DNA of 5,390 nucleotides from NCBI GenBank assembly GCA_002394525.1, contig DGUF01000174.1, forward strand, positions 1 through 5,390. Reading direction: 5' to 3'. Origin of the DNA: Lachnospiraceae bacterium UBA4317. GTDB lineage: Bacteria; Bacillota_A; Clostridia; Lachnospirales; Lachnospiraceae. Position 1 is the first letter of the stretch; the number at the start of each line of letters is the position of its first letter. Below are positions 1-5,390 of this stretch, in pieces. The translations under genes were made by a program, and so were the position numbers. The notes under the pieces were generated by a model. The model was not told where the DNA came from, did no database searches, and saw only the letters and a program-made list of their open reading frames with translations.

Positions 1-581
1 TGGAGGTTGGCGAAGAGGACGCTGAGCTCCAGGATCGACATGAAGCCGGGCAGGAGCAGGACCAGGAGGATCTCCACGAATACGGAGAGGGCCTTATTGT
101 CCGTCAGGTAGATCACGACGGCTGCCAGGGGGGTATAGCCCGCCACACAGTAGGCTGCCTTGAGGACCGAGAGGGCCAGGATCTTTGTATCCTCCGCCGT
201 CATGCCCGCATGCAGGATCCGGGACTGGATCAGGAGATAGGCCAGGAGGGCGGCATAGAGGATCAGGCTGACGATGATGCAGGAGAGGATCTTGGCCGCA
301 ATGACCTTGGTGCGCGAAAGGCCGCGCCCGATGGCTGCCTGCATGGATCTGGCGGTAAACTCGTCCGAGTATACACTGATAAAGAGGGCGGCCCCGAAGA
401 GGAGGGCGGTCAGACCGGTGACCAGGGTGCTCTGGCGCACGGAATAGGAGAAGCCGTTCCAGCTGCCGGACCGCAGGATTAAGCTGTATGCGGCAGAGAC
501 TGCCAGGGTGCAGACAAAGAGGATCCACAGTGTTTTTTTATGAAGAATCCGGTAGAGGTCCGCTTTGATCAGGCTTGTCAT
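1..581 (-). CDS. ABC-2-type permease, second of a tandem pair (3' end beyond window)
   Basis: Seen: an open frame starts at the ATG at 581-579 and runs 193 codons to the window edge without a stop, so the C-terminus is missing. The product starts MTSLIKADLYRILHKK and has hydrophobic stretches at about residues 17-36, 53-72, 96-117, 134-158 and 163-191, as expected for an integral membrane subunit. After the second stretch comes a cytoplasmic-loop-like segment, ARSMQAAIGRGLSRTKVIAAK (about 77-97). It closely matches the same position in the upstream permease (RSIVTVIGRGLSRRKVFAAK), so the two genes are paralogues. The start overlaps the upstream stop as ATGA, and an AGGAG lies 8 nt before it, indicating translational coupling. 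Family knowledge: ABC-2/BcrB/LanE-LanG-like permeases pair with a NatA/BcrA-type ATPase to form exporters. Inferred role: the second transmembrane half of the exporter encoded here. The substrate is unknown. Confidence 0.85.
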   Translation of the reverse strand, partial: MTSLIKADLYRILHKKTLWILFVCTLAVSAAYSLILRSGSWNGFSYSVRQSTLVTGLTALLFGAALFISVYSDEFTARSMQAAIGRGLSRTKVIAAKILSCIIVSLILYAALLAYLLIQSRILHAGMTAEDTKILALSVLKAAYCVAGYTPLAAVVIYLTDNKALSVFVEILLVLLLPGFMSILELSVLFANL

Positions 582-1303
582 AAGTCCATCTCCTTTTTCT
601 GATTGACGGCGGCCGCAGCCAGGACCGGGACGGCGATGTAGACCAGGACGGCCGGCAGGAACTGCCAGGGGAGCCGTCCGACCGCGAAATTGTTGTAGGC
701 GGCCTCCAGCAGGCCGCTCATGGAATAGCTGTAGAAGTCGATCTCCAGCAGGGTCCTGGCCAGGTTCAGGACGTTCGCGAGGATCAGGGCGGCGATCACA
801 TCGGTGATGACGCCCATGGCCGTGCTGTCGGTCAGGTACTGGGCCAGCATGGAGAAGGACAGGCATCCGACGCTGCGGGTGATCAGGACAATGACATAGA
901 CCCGGAGGAGAAAGATCTGCCTGGAGGACAGGGGGACGGACATGAGGTCCGCGAAGACTGTCTGCAGGGCCATGGCGAACACAAAGAGCAGGGCAGAGCA
1001 GAGCAGGCAGTCGATCAGCTTCGCCGCAAAGACCTTTCGTCTGGACAGGCCGCGGCCGATCACTGTGACGATGGACCGGCTCCGGTGGTCATCGGCAAAG
1101 ACGGCCAGGTAGATGACGAGGGTGATGATCAGCATAATGAGCCCGTTCATTCTTCCCTGCACTCCTGTGATAAATTCCTCCACGGGATCCTCACTGTGGA
1201 TGGCTGTCTGCAGAAAGAGGATGACCGGCAGAAAGACCAGTGTGAGCAAAAAGCTTTTTTTCCGCAGAACGCGGTGCATGTCCGCTTTGATTAGACTGAG
1301 CAT
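578..1303 (-). CDS. ABC-2-type permease, first of a tandem pair
   Basis: Seen: a 241-residue membrane protein starting MLSLIKADMHRVLRKK, with hydrophobic segments at about 17-35, 54-70, 97-117, 132-157, 163-183 and 213-233. This six-segment layout is typical of ABC-2 permeases of about 240 residues. A basic loop with IGRGLSRRKVFAAK (about 82-95) is shared with the next gene and sits where such permeases are thought to contact the ATPase. GGGAGG lies 6 nt before the ATG, so the start is well supported. The gene follows the ATPase by 115 bp and overlaps the second permease by four bases. Inferred role: one of two different transmembrane subunits of a heteromeric exporter, resembling the LanE/LanG arrangement in lantibiotic immunity transporters. 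Similarity to LanE or LanG themselves is not established from sequence alone, and the substrate cannot be told. Confidence 0.85.
   Translation of the reverse strand: MLSLIKADMHRVLRKKSFLLTLVFLPVILFLQTAIHSEDPVEEFITGVQGRMNGLIMLIITLVIYLAVFADDHRSRSIVTVIGRGLSRRKVFAAKLIDCLLCSALLFVFAMALQTVFADLMSVPLSSRQIFLLRVYVIVLITRSVGCLSFSMLAQYLTDSTAMGVITDVIAALILANVLNLARTLLEIDFYSYSMSGLLEAAYNNFAVGRLPWQFLPAVLVYIAVPVLAAAAVNQKKEMDL
590..594 (-). promoter_or_regulatory. Ribosome binding site inside the upstream gene, fixing the second permease start
   Basis: AGGAG is read on the minus strand 8 nt before the ATG at 581-579. It lies within the last codons of the preceding permease (the KKEMDL end). Together with the ATGA stop/start overlap, this supports the chosen start and coupled translation of the two permeases. 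Confidence 0.75.
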
Positions 1304-1375
1304 TGTCCGCCTCCCATTGATTTGTGCATGTAAGGCCCTTTCACAAAAGACACTGTGATGCTGGTCTGTCCGCCC

Positions 1376-1410
1376 GCCGGGATGACCTGGTGATTCCCTG
1401 TCATCCGGGC
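1376..1410 (-). other. Stable hairpin between ATPase and first permease
   Basis: On the minus strand GCCCGGATGAC pairs with GTCATCCCGGC across a 13-nt loop. That is 11 positions with one C-C mismatch; an alternative outer pairing uses GCCC with GGGC. No run of T follows (the next bases are GGGCGGACAGACC), so it is unlikely to be a full terminator. It could stabilise or be processed in the mRNA to set the ATPase-to-permease ratio; that is inference. Confidence 0.55.
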
Positions 1411-1418
1411 AGTCCGGG

Positions 1419-2249
1419 TCACTCCGCCTCTCCCTTCTCTCCGATCAGACGGAAATAGTAGTCCTCCAGGGTGGATTTTTCCTCCACCTCCCGCAGGATC
1501 CTGACGCCGCCGGCCTCGAGGAGCTGTCTGGCCTTTTCCAGGTCGTCGACGGCGATCTCGACGGCCGGCTGTTTTTCTTTGAGGTCGTCCTGGGAGATCT
1601 CCCGGACCACGATCCCGTCATTGATGATCCCGAAGCGGCTGGCCGTGTGCTCCAGCTCCCCCAGGATATGGGAGGATACGATGACGGTCATCCCGAACTC
1701 CTCATTGAAGCGGTGGATCAGATGGCGGACATCGGCGATCCCCTGGGGGTCCAGGCCGTTGGTCGGCTCGTCCAGGATCAGGATCTCCGGATTGCCCAGG
1801 ATGGCATTGGCGATCCCCAATCTCTGCTTCATACCCAGGGAATATTTGTGAAAGGCCTTTTTCTCGCCGGCCAGCCCCACGATCTCCAGGACCCTGTCGA
1901 TCTCCTTTTTCATCTGCCGGCCGGGGATCCCCTTGACCGTGGCGTAGTAGCGGAGATTTTCACGGGCGTTCAGATAGGGGTAGAAATTGGGACCGACGAA
2001 AAAGCCGATCCTGCGCCGGCTGGCCATCAGCTCCTTCGGTGTAGAGGAGCCCGCGATCGAGATCTTCCCGCCGTTGAGCTCCGACAGGCCCAGCAGGAGC
2101 TTGAAGATGGTCGTTTTTCCCGACCCGTTCTTTCCGATCAGACCGTAGATATCCCCTCTGTTGATCGCCAGGCTGACCCCCTTGAGGACCTCGTGGCTGC
2201 CGTATTTTTTAAAGACACCTTCCATTCTGATCACTTGCTCTGTCATCAT
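1419..2249 (-). CDS. ABC transporter ATP-binding protein, NatA/BcrA-type exporter
   Basis: Seen: a 276-residue nucleotide-binding protein with Walker A GKNGSGKT (39-46), signature YSLGMKQR (136-143), Walker B ILILDEP (156-162), D-loop GLDP (165-168) and switch histidine H194 in SSHIL. The length fits ABC-2 exporter ATPases, with a short C-terminal extension after the nucleotide-binding core that ends GEKGEAE. The usual Q-loop glutamine is not evident: the matching stretch reads IGFFVGPNFYPYLNARENL. LanF/BcrA proteins often have Glu at about this point, and here it appears to be Gly86. Start choice: AAGGAG lies 6 nt before the first of two adjacent ATGs, 9 nt before the second (2246); upstream in-frame codons lack comparable support. 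The two permeases follow on the same strand. Inferred role: it powers export by the two-permease complex. Peptide or antibiotic resistance or immunity is possible, but no substrate gene is visible. Confidence 0.93.
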   Translation of the reverse strand: MMTEQVIRMEGVFKKYGSHEVLKGVSLAINRGDIYGLIGKNGSGKTTIFKLLLGLSELNGGKISIAGSSTPKELMASRRRIGFFVGPNFYPYLNARENLRYYATVKGIPGRQMKKEIDRVLEIVGLAGEKKAFHKYSLGMKQRLGIANAILGNPEILILDEPTNGLDPQGIADVRHLIHRFNEEFGMTVIVSSHILGELEHTASRFGIINDGIVVREISQDDLKEKQPAVEIAVDDLEKARQLLEAGGVRILREVEEKSTLEDYYFRLIGEKGEAE

Positions 2250-2255
2250 TTCTGT

Positions 2256-2261
2256 CTCCTT
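2256..2261 (-). promoter_or_regulatory. Ribosome binding site fixing the ATPase start
   Basis: AAGGAG is read on the minus strand 6 nt before ATG 2249-2247 and 9 nt before the adjacent ATG 2246-2244. It rules in the MMTEQV start (or MTEQV) over a longer N-terminal extension to 2300, which would be translated from within this region. Confidence 0.8.
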
Positions 2262-2355
2262 AATCTTCCGGGATCCATCTGTGGCTGAAGCGTTTTGCAC
2301 TTTTTACAGATCCAGTACATTTCCTGTGACCCTGACATCCTTCTATGGGCCGGCT

Positions 2356-2409
2356 GTCCGGCAAATGAAACTTCGGGCAGCAGGGTTCTGTTTTTCCCTT
2401 TTGCCGGAC
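2356..2409. repeat. Perfect 10-bp inverted repeat upstream of the ABC genes
   Basis: GTCCGGCAAA (2356-2365) and TTTGCCGGAC (2400-2409) are exact reverse complements around a 34-nt centre. A further four pairs are possible on the inner side, counting G-U pairs. It lies between the peptidase stop and the ATPase start. No T-tract follows on the minus strand, so it is a poor terminator. It could be an operator or a folded mRNA leader for the ABC genes. I found no convincing -35/-10 pair in 2250-2444. Confidence 0.6.
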
Positions 2410-2444
2410 TTTCAATTCTGGTCTGATCCATCGGTCACCGGTAG

Positions 2445-4496
2445 TCACCAGACAGCGATCCGCTGGTCCTCGGGCAGGTACATGCCGTCGCCCTCCCTGA
2501 CCCCGTAGGTCCGGTAAAATTCCTCAAACTGCTGGACCCCGACGTTGACCCGCAGGAAGGGGAGGGGATGTACGTCCGTGCTGAACATATTTTTCACCGT
2601 GTCCTTTGTAAAGGAGGAAGCCCAGATGGAGGCGAACTGGCGGAAATAGGCGTCGCAGTCAAAGCCGGTCTGCTTTGCGCCGACGGCCAGCGTGGCCCGC
2701 AGGCCCCCCATATCGGCCGTGGCTTCCGCCGTCACCCGCTGCCCGTCACAGGCACCGGAGCCGGGATAGGGGTGGATGGTCCTGTAATACTGGGCGACCC
2801 TGTCGCAGCGGTCGGAAAAGGCCATCTGGTCTTCGGTGGGAAGCCAGTTCTCCTCCTCGCCCTCCTTGTTGTAGTGTGACCCGTTCACGTCGAAGCCGTG
2901 TGTGATCTCATGGGCGACGATGGCACCGATGCCGCCCAGGACCTGCTCGCGGGACATGGCAGGGGAGTAGACCGGCGGCTCCAGGGCCCCGGCGAAGATA
3001 TAGATTCCGTTTCGCTGGGGCACATAGACGGCATTGGTCTCCGTCGTGCTCAGCCGGAGCGGGTCGAGCGGATCTCAGCGGGTCCTGTCGCAGGGGATCG
3101 TGAGCAGGGAGGCGTAGTAGTCTCTGCGGAAGCGCTCCGTGGCCAGCATGGCCTCCAGAAAGCTTCCCCCCTCCTGCGCGGACCGGATGGAGAGGCCGTC
3201 GTAGGAGACCATCTCGAAGTCCGGCCTCACGATGTGGACGGCCAGGGCTTCCAGCTTGTCCAGGCATGCCTGCCGGCCGTCCTCTGACAGCCATGTCTCC
3301 TGCGCAAAAAGTTCACGGTAGACGGCTATGATCTCGTCCGTCATGGAGGAGAGGCCTTTCGTGTCGAGGTCCTCAGCATACTGGTCCACATAGATCCGGT
3401 CCAGGACCGGAGCCAGGGCGCTTTCCATGACATAGGACTGGAGAATCCCCTGTTCCCGCCGATCCTCAGGAGTCCTGTCGGGAGCCTCCTCGTTCAGCCG
3501 GCTCTTTCCCGCCTCCAGGTCCAGGTCGTAGGTCGGCCGGTCCAGCCACCTGGCGGCCGAGACCGCCAGATGGACCATCATCATGGCCTTGATCTGGTTC
3601 AGATTCTGCTCCCGGTAAAGGGCGGCCGCCCTTTTGGCGCTCTGGATGTTCATGAAAAATTTTCCGTCCCGGGGGATCCCCCGCCCGTCCAGGATCTCAG
3701 CCAGCGGATAGTCCGGCAGGGCCTGCGTGCACTCGTCAAAGGAGAGGGACAGGCTTTTGAGCTCGTCCGCTGGCAGCTCGACATTGGTGTCCGCAATCTT
3801 TTTTTCAAAGCGGTAGTTGTCTTTGAGCAGGCGCCGGACCTGGTCTTCGGGATAACCCAGCGAGGAAAAGATGTGGCCCGCGACCCTGCGGACATACTCC
3901 TGGCGCTCCAGGCCGGATTGGTCCAGATTGAAATACTCCTCTTTGCCGCCGAGCAGGAGGGAGGGCACATCGATCGTCATCTGGCAGACGGCCGGGTCCG
4001 CCATGGACTGGCCGGCTTCCCGGGGCATGAGGATGCCCAGACCCAGGGGATTCCTTTCCCGGTCGCAGACATAGGCGGTCAGGTCCTCCAGGGAGGAGAT
4101 CGCTTCGATGGACTCAAGCCAGGGCCGGAGGGGCTCCACGCCCGCCCGGTCGCGCCGGTCCCAGTCCGCGGCCAGGTCATAGAACTTTTTGAGCTCCTGC
4201 CCGTCGTGGTCCGTGTAGTCCCGGTCCAGGATCTGCTGCTTTTTATCCATCACGGCGAGGGTGACGTCCATGAAAGCAGAGCTCTCCGGCTCCGCCCCGA
4301 GGGACCAATCCCTGTTGACAGCCGCTGCAAAATCGTCCTGGGGACGGATCCTGTCCGTCTCTTTGATGCTGCCCGCTATATCGGAGGCAATCCATTTTTC
4401 CCCGCCGGCGCCGGCTGACCCGGCCTGCAGCCCGCAGGCGGAGAGGAGGAGGCAGACGGAAGAGAGGATGGCGATAAAGATAGTGGATTTTTTCAT
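2445..4496 (-). pseudogene. M13 (neprilysin/PepO-type) zinc metallopeptidase lipoprotein, interrupted by an in-frame TGA
   Basis: Seen: one frame of 683 sense-plus-stop positions, with a single internal TGA at residue 474 (3077-3075). The N-terminus MKKSTIFIAILSSVCLLLSAC is a lipoprotein signal with lipobox LSAC (Cys21), so export and lipid anchoring outside the membrane are expected. An M13 N-terminal signature, DDFAAAVNRDW, is at 54-64. Beyond the TGA come the Asn-Ala substrate-binding pair (TNAVYV), HEITHGFD (529-536; zinc His529 and His533, catalytic Glu530), EATADMGG (zinc Glu591, Asp595) and a family-typical terminal Trp (RIAVW). The full length matches the family. The first 473 residues alone would lack every catalytic residue. 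The start at 4496 is chosen for the signal peptide; a weak AGGG lies 7 nt upstream, and 20 further in-frame codons upstream are unlikely. M13 enzymes cleave oligopeptides. Most likely this is a recent nonsense allele or a sequence error; restart at the GTG at 3023 lacks a good ribosome site. Confidence 0.88.
3057..3084. repeat. Cluster of three 9-bp near-repeats containing the premature stop
   Basis: On the plus strand GAGCGGGTC (3057-3065) and GAGCGGATC (3066-3074) are adjacent and differ by one base. After a single T, CAGCGGGTC follows (3076-3084). In the coding direction the first two give Asp-Pro-Leu twice. The TGA (3077-3075) forms at the junction with the third copy. The array looks like a small local duplication. 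Confidence 0.7.
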
Positions 4497-4532
4497 ATCT
4501 GTACCCTGGTGAACTGATTTGTGATGCTGTGG

Positions 4533-4566
4533 AAAAAACGAGGCGGGCCGGCTCATAAAGGCCCGC
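4533..4566 (-). terminator. Intrinsic terminator, TVP38 gene to peptidase
   Basis: On the minus strand GCGGGCC (4566-4560) pairs perfectly with GGCCCGC (4549-4543) around a 10-nt loop. The stem is followed after CTCG by six T (4538-4533). The GC-rich stem plus T-run is a classic rho-independent terminator. It lies 37 nt before the peptidase start, so it may also act as an attenuator if the TATAAT at 4587-4582 is the peptidase promoter. Confidence 0.75.
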
Positions 4567-4570
4567 TCAT

Positions 4571-4595
4571 AAAAACTCCGGATTATAAGGTCCGG
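4571..4595 (-). terminator. Second, weaker terminator-like hairpin in tandem
   Basis: On the minus strand CCGGA (4595-4591) pairs with TCCGG (4582-4578) around an 8-nt loop, and AGTTTTT (4577-4571) follows. The stem is only 5 bp, so efficiency is doubtful, but it lies directly upstream of the stronger hairpin just after the TVP38 stop. It shares bases with the candidate promoter. Confidence 0.45.
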
Positions 4596-4609
4596 CTCAT
4601 AAAGGCCAA
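4582..4609 (-). promoter_or_regulatory. Candidate sigma70-type promoter for the peptidase
   Basis: On the minus strand there is a perfect -10 TATAAT (4587-4582) and a 4/6 match to the -35, TTGGCC (4609-4604), separated by 16 nt. It would start transcription about 80 nt before the peptidase ATG, and the transcript would run straight through the hairpin at 4566-4543. The TATAAT is also in the loop of a small hairpin, so the match could be chance. Confidence 0.4.
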
Positions 4610-4611
4610 GC

Positions 4612-5277
4612 TCAGGAAGAGGGCTTCCGGAAGGCGGCTCTGCCGGCCAGTGTGCACAGGACCATGACCAGGAACGCGGCCAGGATCAGGCCGTATCTGC
4701 GCTCCTCGATCATATCCCCGCTGTAGGCGCAGAGAAAAATGACCGGAAAGCGGGCCAGCCAGGTGACCAGGCCCCATCTGAGGATGTGGACGTCCTTATA
4801 CCGGTAGCCCGCGTACCAGGCATAGAGGTCCTTGGGCGTGGAGGGGAGCAGCATGATCAGAAAATGCAGCCTTTTCGACTTTTTTCCGCTGAGCATGTCT
4901 GACAGCTTCTCCCGGGTCTGGTCCGTGAACAGAAAATCCATCAGCCTCCTGCCGTACCTCCTGCCCCCGGCAAAAGCCAGGGTATTGCCCAGGGCCGCCG
5001 CCGTGCAGACGAGCAGGGCTCCCCGCCAGGTGCCGAACACATAGCCGGCCGCCAGCTGGAAGGGCCCTCCCGGGATACAGGCCGACATGGTCTGCAGGAC
5101 TACGATGACAAAAGAGATCAGCAGGACAGGAACCCCCCTGCGCTCATAATATTCCACGATCCGGTCCGGGTCCCTGGCCAGGCGCAGGACCGGCCTTCCG
5201 GCCGCGTAAAGCAGAGCGAAAAAAAGAAAGGCGGCCAGCAAAACCACTATAAGTTTTTTTAATCCGGTCTTGTCCAC
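4612..5277 (-). CDS. TVP38/TMEM64 family (SNARE-associated, DedA-like) membrane protein
   Basis: Seen: 221 residues with hydrophobic segments at about 8-25, 50-67, 84-104, 138-144 leading into a short re-entrant-like stretch, 168-185 and 193-211. The family hallmark IPGGPFQLAAGYVFG (68-82) is followed by a small-residue segment with GNTLAFAGGRRYGRR (97-111). A second conserved element, LPSTPKDLYAWYAGY (144-158), matches the PxTPKDL motif of bacterial TVP38 proteins. The length is normal for the family. Family knowledge: members of this SNARE-associated/DedA superfamily are linked to lipid scrambling or transport and envelope homeostasis; the precise activity of this branch is not settled. The start is GTG at 5277-5275, chosen because AAAGGA lies 8 nt upstream. 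The gene has its own promoter-like region upstream and terminator-like hairpins downstream, so it is probably transcribed alone. No functional link to the peptidase is evident. Confidence 0.9.
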   Translation of the reverse strand: MDKTGLKKLIVVLLAAFLFFALLYAAGRPVLRLARDPDRIVEYYERRGVPVLLISFVIVVLQTMSACIPGGPFQLAAGYVFGTWRGALLVCTAAALGNTLAFAGGRRYGRRLMDFLFTDQTREKLSDMLSGKKSKRLHFLIMLLPSTPKDLYAWYAGYRYKDVHILRWGLVTWLARFPVIFLCAYSGDMIEERRYGLILAAFLVMVLCTLAGRAAFRKPSS

Positions 5278-5285
5278 GTCGGTCG

Positions 5286-5291
5286 TCCTTT
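5286..5291 (-). promoter_or_regulatory. Ribosome binding site supporting a GTG start for the TVP38 gene
   Basis: AAAGGA is read on the minus strand 8 nt before GTG 5277-5275. No ATG in frame at this distance competes, so the GTG start is preferred. Confidence 0.65.
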
Positions 5292-5354
5292 CCCCTGCTG
5301 CTCATGCCCTATGCCGTTATTCACAGTCTTTTTGGAACTGCGATAAGATCTGCA

Positions 5355-5383
5355 TATATGAAATTATATGATGTAAAGGTCAA
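5355..5383 (-). promoter_or_regulatory. Candidate promoter of the TVP38 gene
   Basis: This AT-rich stretch contrasts with the GC-rich coding DNA. On the minus strand a -35-like TTGACC (5383-5378, 5/6 match) is followed after 17 nt by CATATA (5360-5355). A perfect TATAAT (5368-5363) lies between them, but its own -35 would fall at the window edge and cannot be judged. Either choice gives a leader of roughly 70-85 nt. Confidence 0.45.
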
Positions 5384-5390
5384 AAGTATC

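Larger units (their letters stand above)
4548..4616. repeat. Degenerate 14-16 bp tandem repeats with a perfect 16-bp direct pair
   Basis: CCGGCTCATAAAGGCC occurs exactly at 4548-4563 and 4592-4607. Between them are variant copies, GCTCATAAA at 4565 and GATTATAAG at 4581. A partial GCTCAGG follows at 4610 on the edge of the TVP38 stop. Copy starts (4551, 4565, 4581, 4595, 4610) are spaced 14, 16, 14 and 15 bp. The units build the hairpins and the TATAAT in this gap. Possible origins are local duplication or an array of protein-binding sites; neither is shown. Confidence 0.65.

Noticed and set aside
94..528. Minus-strand 144-codon frame inside the second permease
   Set aside because: It is rich in Pro, Arg and Gly with no family resemblance. 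The alternative frame from 581 encodes a clear membrane protein paralogous to its neighbour.
2246..2317. Small frame with a CKKC motif (MYWICKKCKTLQ...) ending in an ATGA overlap with the ATPase start
   Set aside because: It is only 24 codons, with a single CxxC and a purine-rich stretch too close to its ATG to act as a ribosome site. A zinc-ribbon remnant is possible but cannot be supported.
2445..3023. Separate short peptidase gene starting at the GTG at 3023
   Set aside because: It is in frame with the upstream part, has no suitable ribosome site and starts in the middle of the M13 catalytic domain. It is the second half of the interrupted gene.
3024..3077. Selenocysteine or TGA-as-Trp decoding at the internal stop of the peptidase
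   Set aside because: Only small, unconvincing hairpins follow the TGA. The M13 family has no known selenocysteine there, and all the other genes here end with TGA. The 18-nt repeat explanation fits better.
3570..4418. Long plus-strand open frames opposite the peptidase and the other genes
   Set aside because: They are antisense shadows of GC-rich coding DNA. They lack ribosome sites and recognisable domains, and the minus-strand genes are unambiguous.
4497..4556. N-terminal extension of the peptidase to an in-frame start at 4556
   Set aside because: It would bury the lipoprotein signal peptide behind 20 residues and run through the terminator hairpin.
4548..4616. CRISPR-like or mobile-element repeats
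   Set aside because: Units are 14-16 bp, degenerate and directly adjoining without spacers. There is no transposase or target duplication.

Overview
The window is GC-rich, and everything I can support as a gene lies on the minus strand, so the reading order runs from high to low coordinates. All four visible gene ends use TGA. Shine-Dalgarno sequences are strong (AAGGAG, GGGAGG, AGGAG). There is a Gram-positive-style lipoprotein, and the ABC exporter has two paralogous integral permeases. Together these suggest a GC-rich member of the Bacillota, probably a host-associated Clostridia lineage. That assignment is inference; no rRNA or species marker is present.

Layout in transcription order. 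(1) 5390-5278: a candidate promoter and a leader of roughly 70 nt. (2) 5277-4612: a TVP38/TMEM64 (SNARE-associated/DedA-like) membrane protein with a GTG start. (3) 4611-4497: a compact intergenic segment with two T-tailed hairpins, a TATAAT sequence and about five degenerate copies of a 14-16 bp repeat. (4) 4496-2445: an M13 (neprilysin/PepO-type) zinc metallopeptidase lipoprotein. It is interrupted by one in-frame TGA at 3077-3075, just before the conserved Asn-Ala and HEXXH region. The rest of the frame is intact to the family's terminal Trp. (5) 2444-2250: a leader region with a perfect 10-bp inverted repeat. (6) 2249-1419: an ABC ATPase. (7) 1418-1304: a gap holding a stable hairpin with no T-tract. 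(8) 1303-578 and 581 to the left edge: two paralogous ABC-2-type permeases overlapping by ATGA. The second is cut by the window edge.

The ATPase and two permeases would assemble as one exporter of the NatA/BcrA/LanFEG general type. Such systems often export or give immunity to peptides and antibiotics, but no substrate peptide or regulator is visible here. The TVP38 protein and the peptidase appear to be separate units, divided by terminator-like structure. The most notable observation is the peptidase interruption. The stop lies inside a cluster of 9-bp near-repeats, and removing 18 nt there would remove the TGA and restore the usual spacing of the M13 family. I see no convincing new system, mobile element, RNA gene or CRISPR array.
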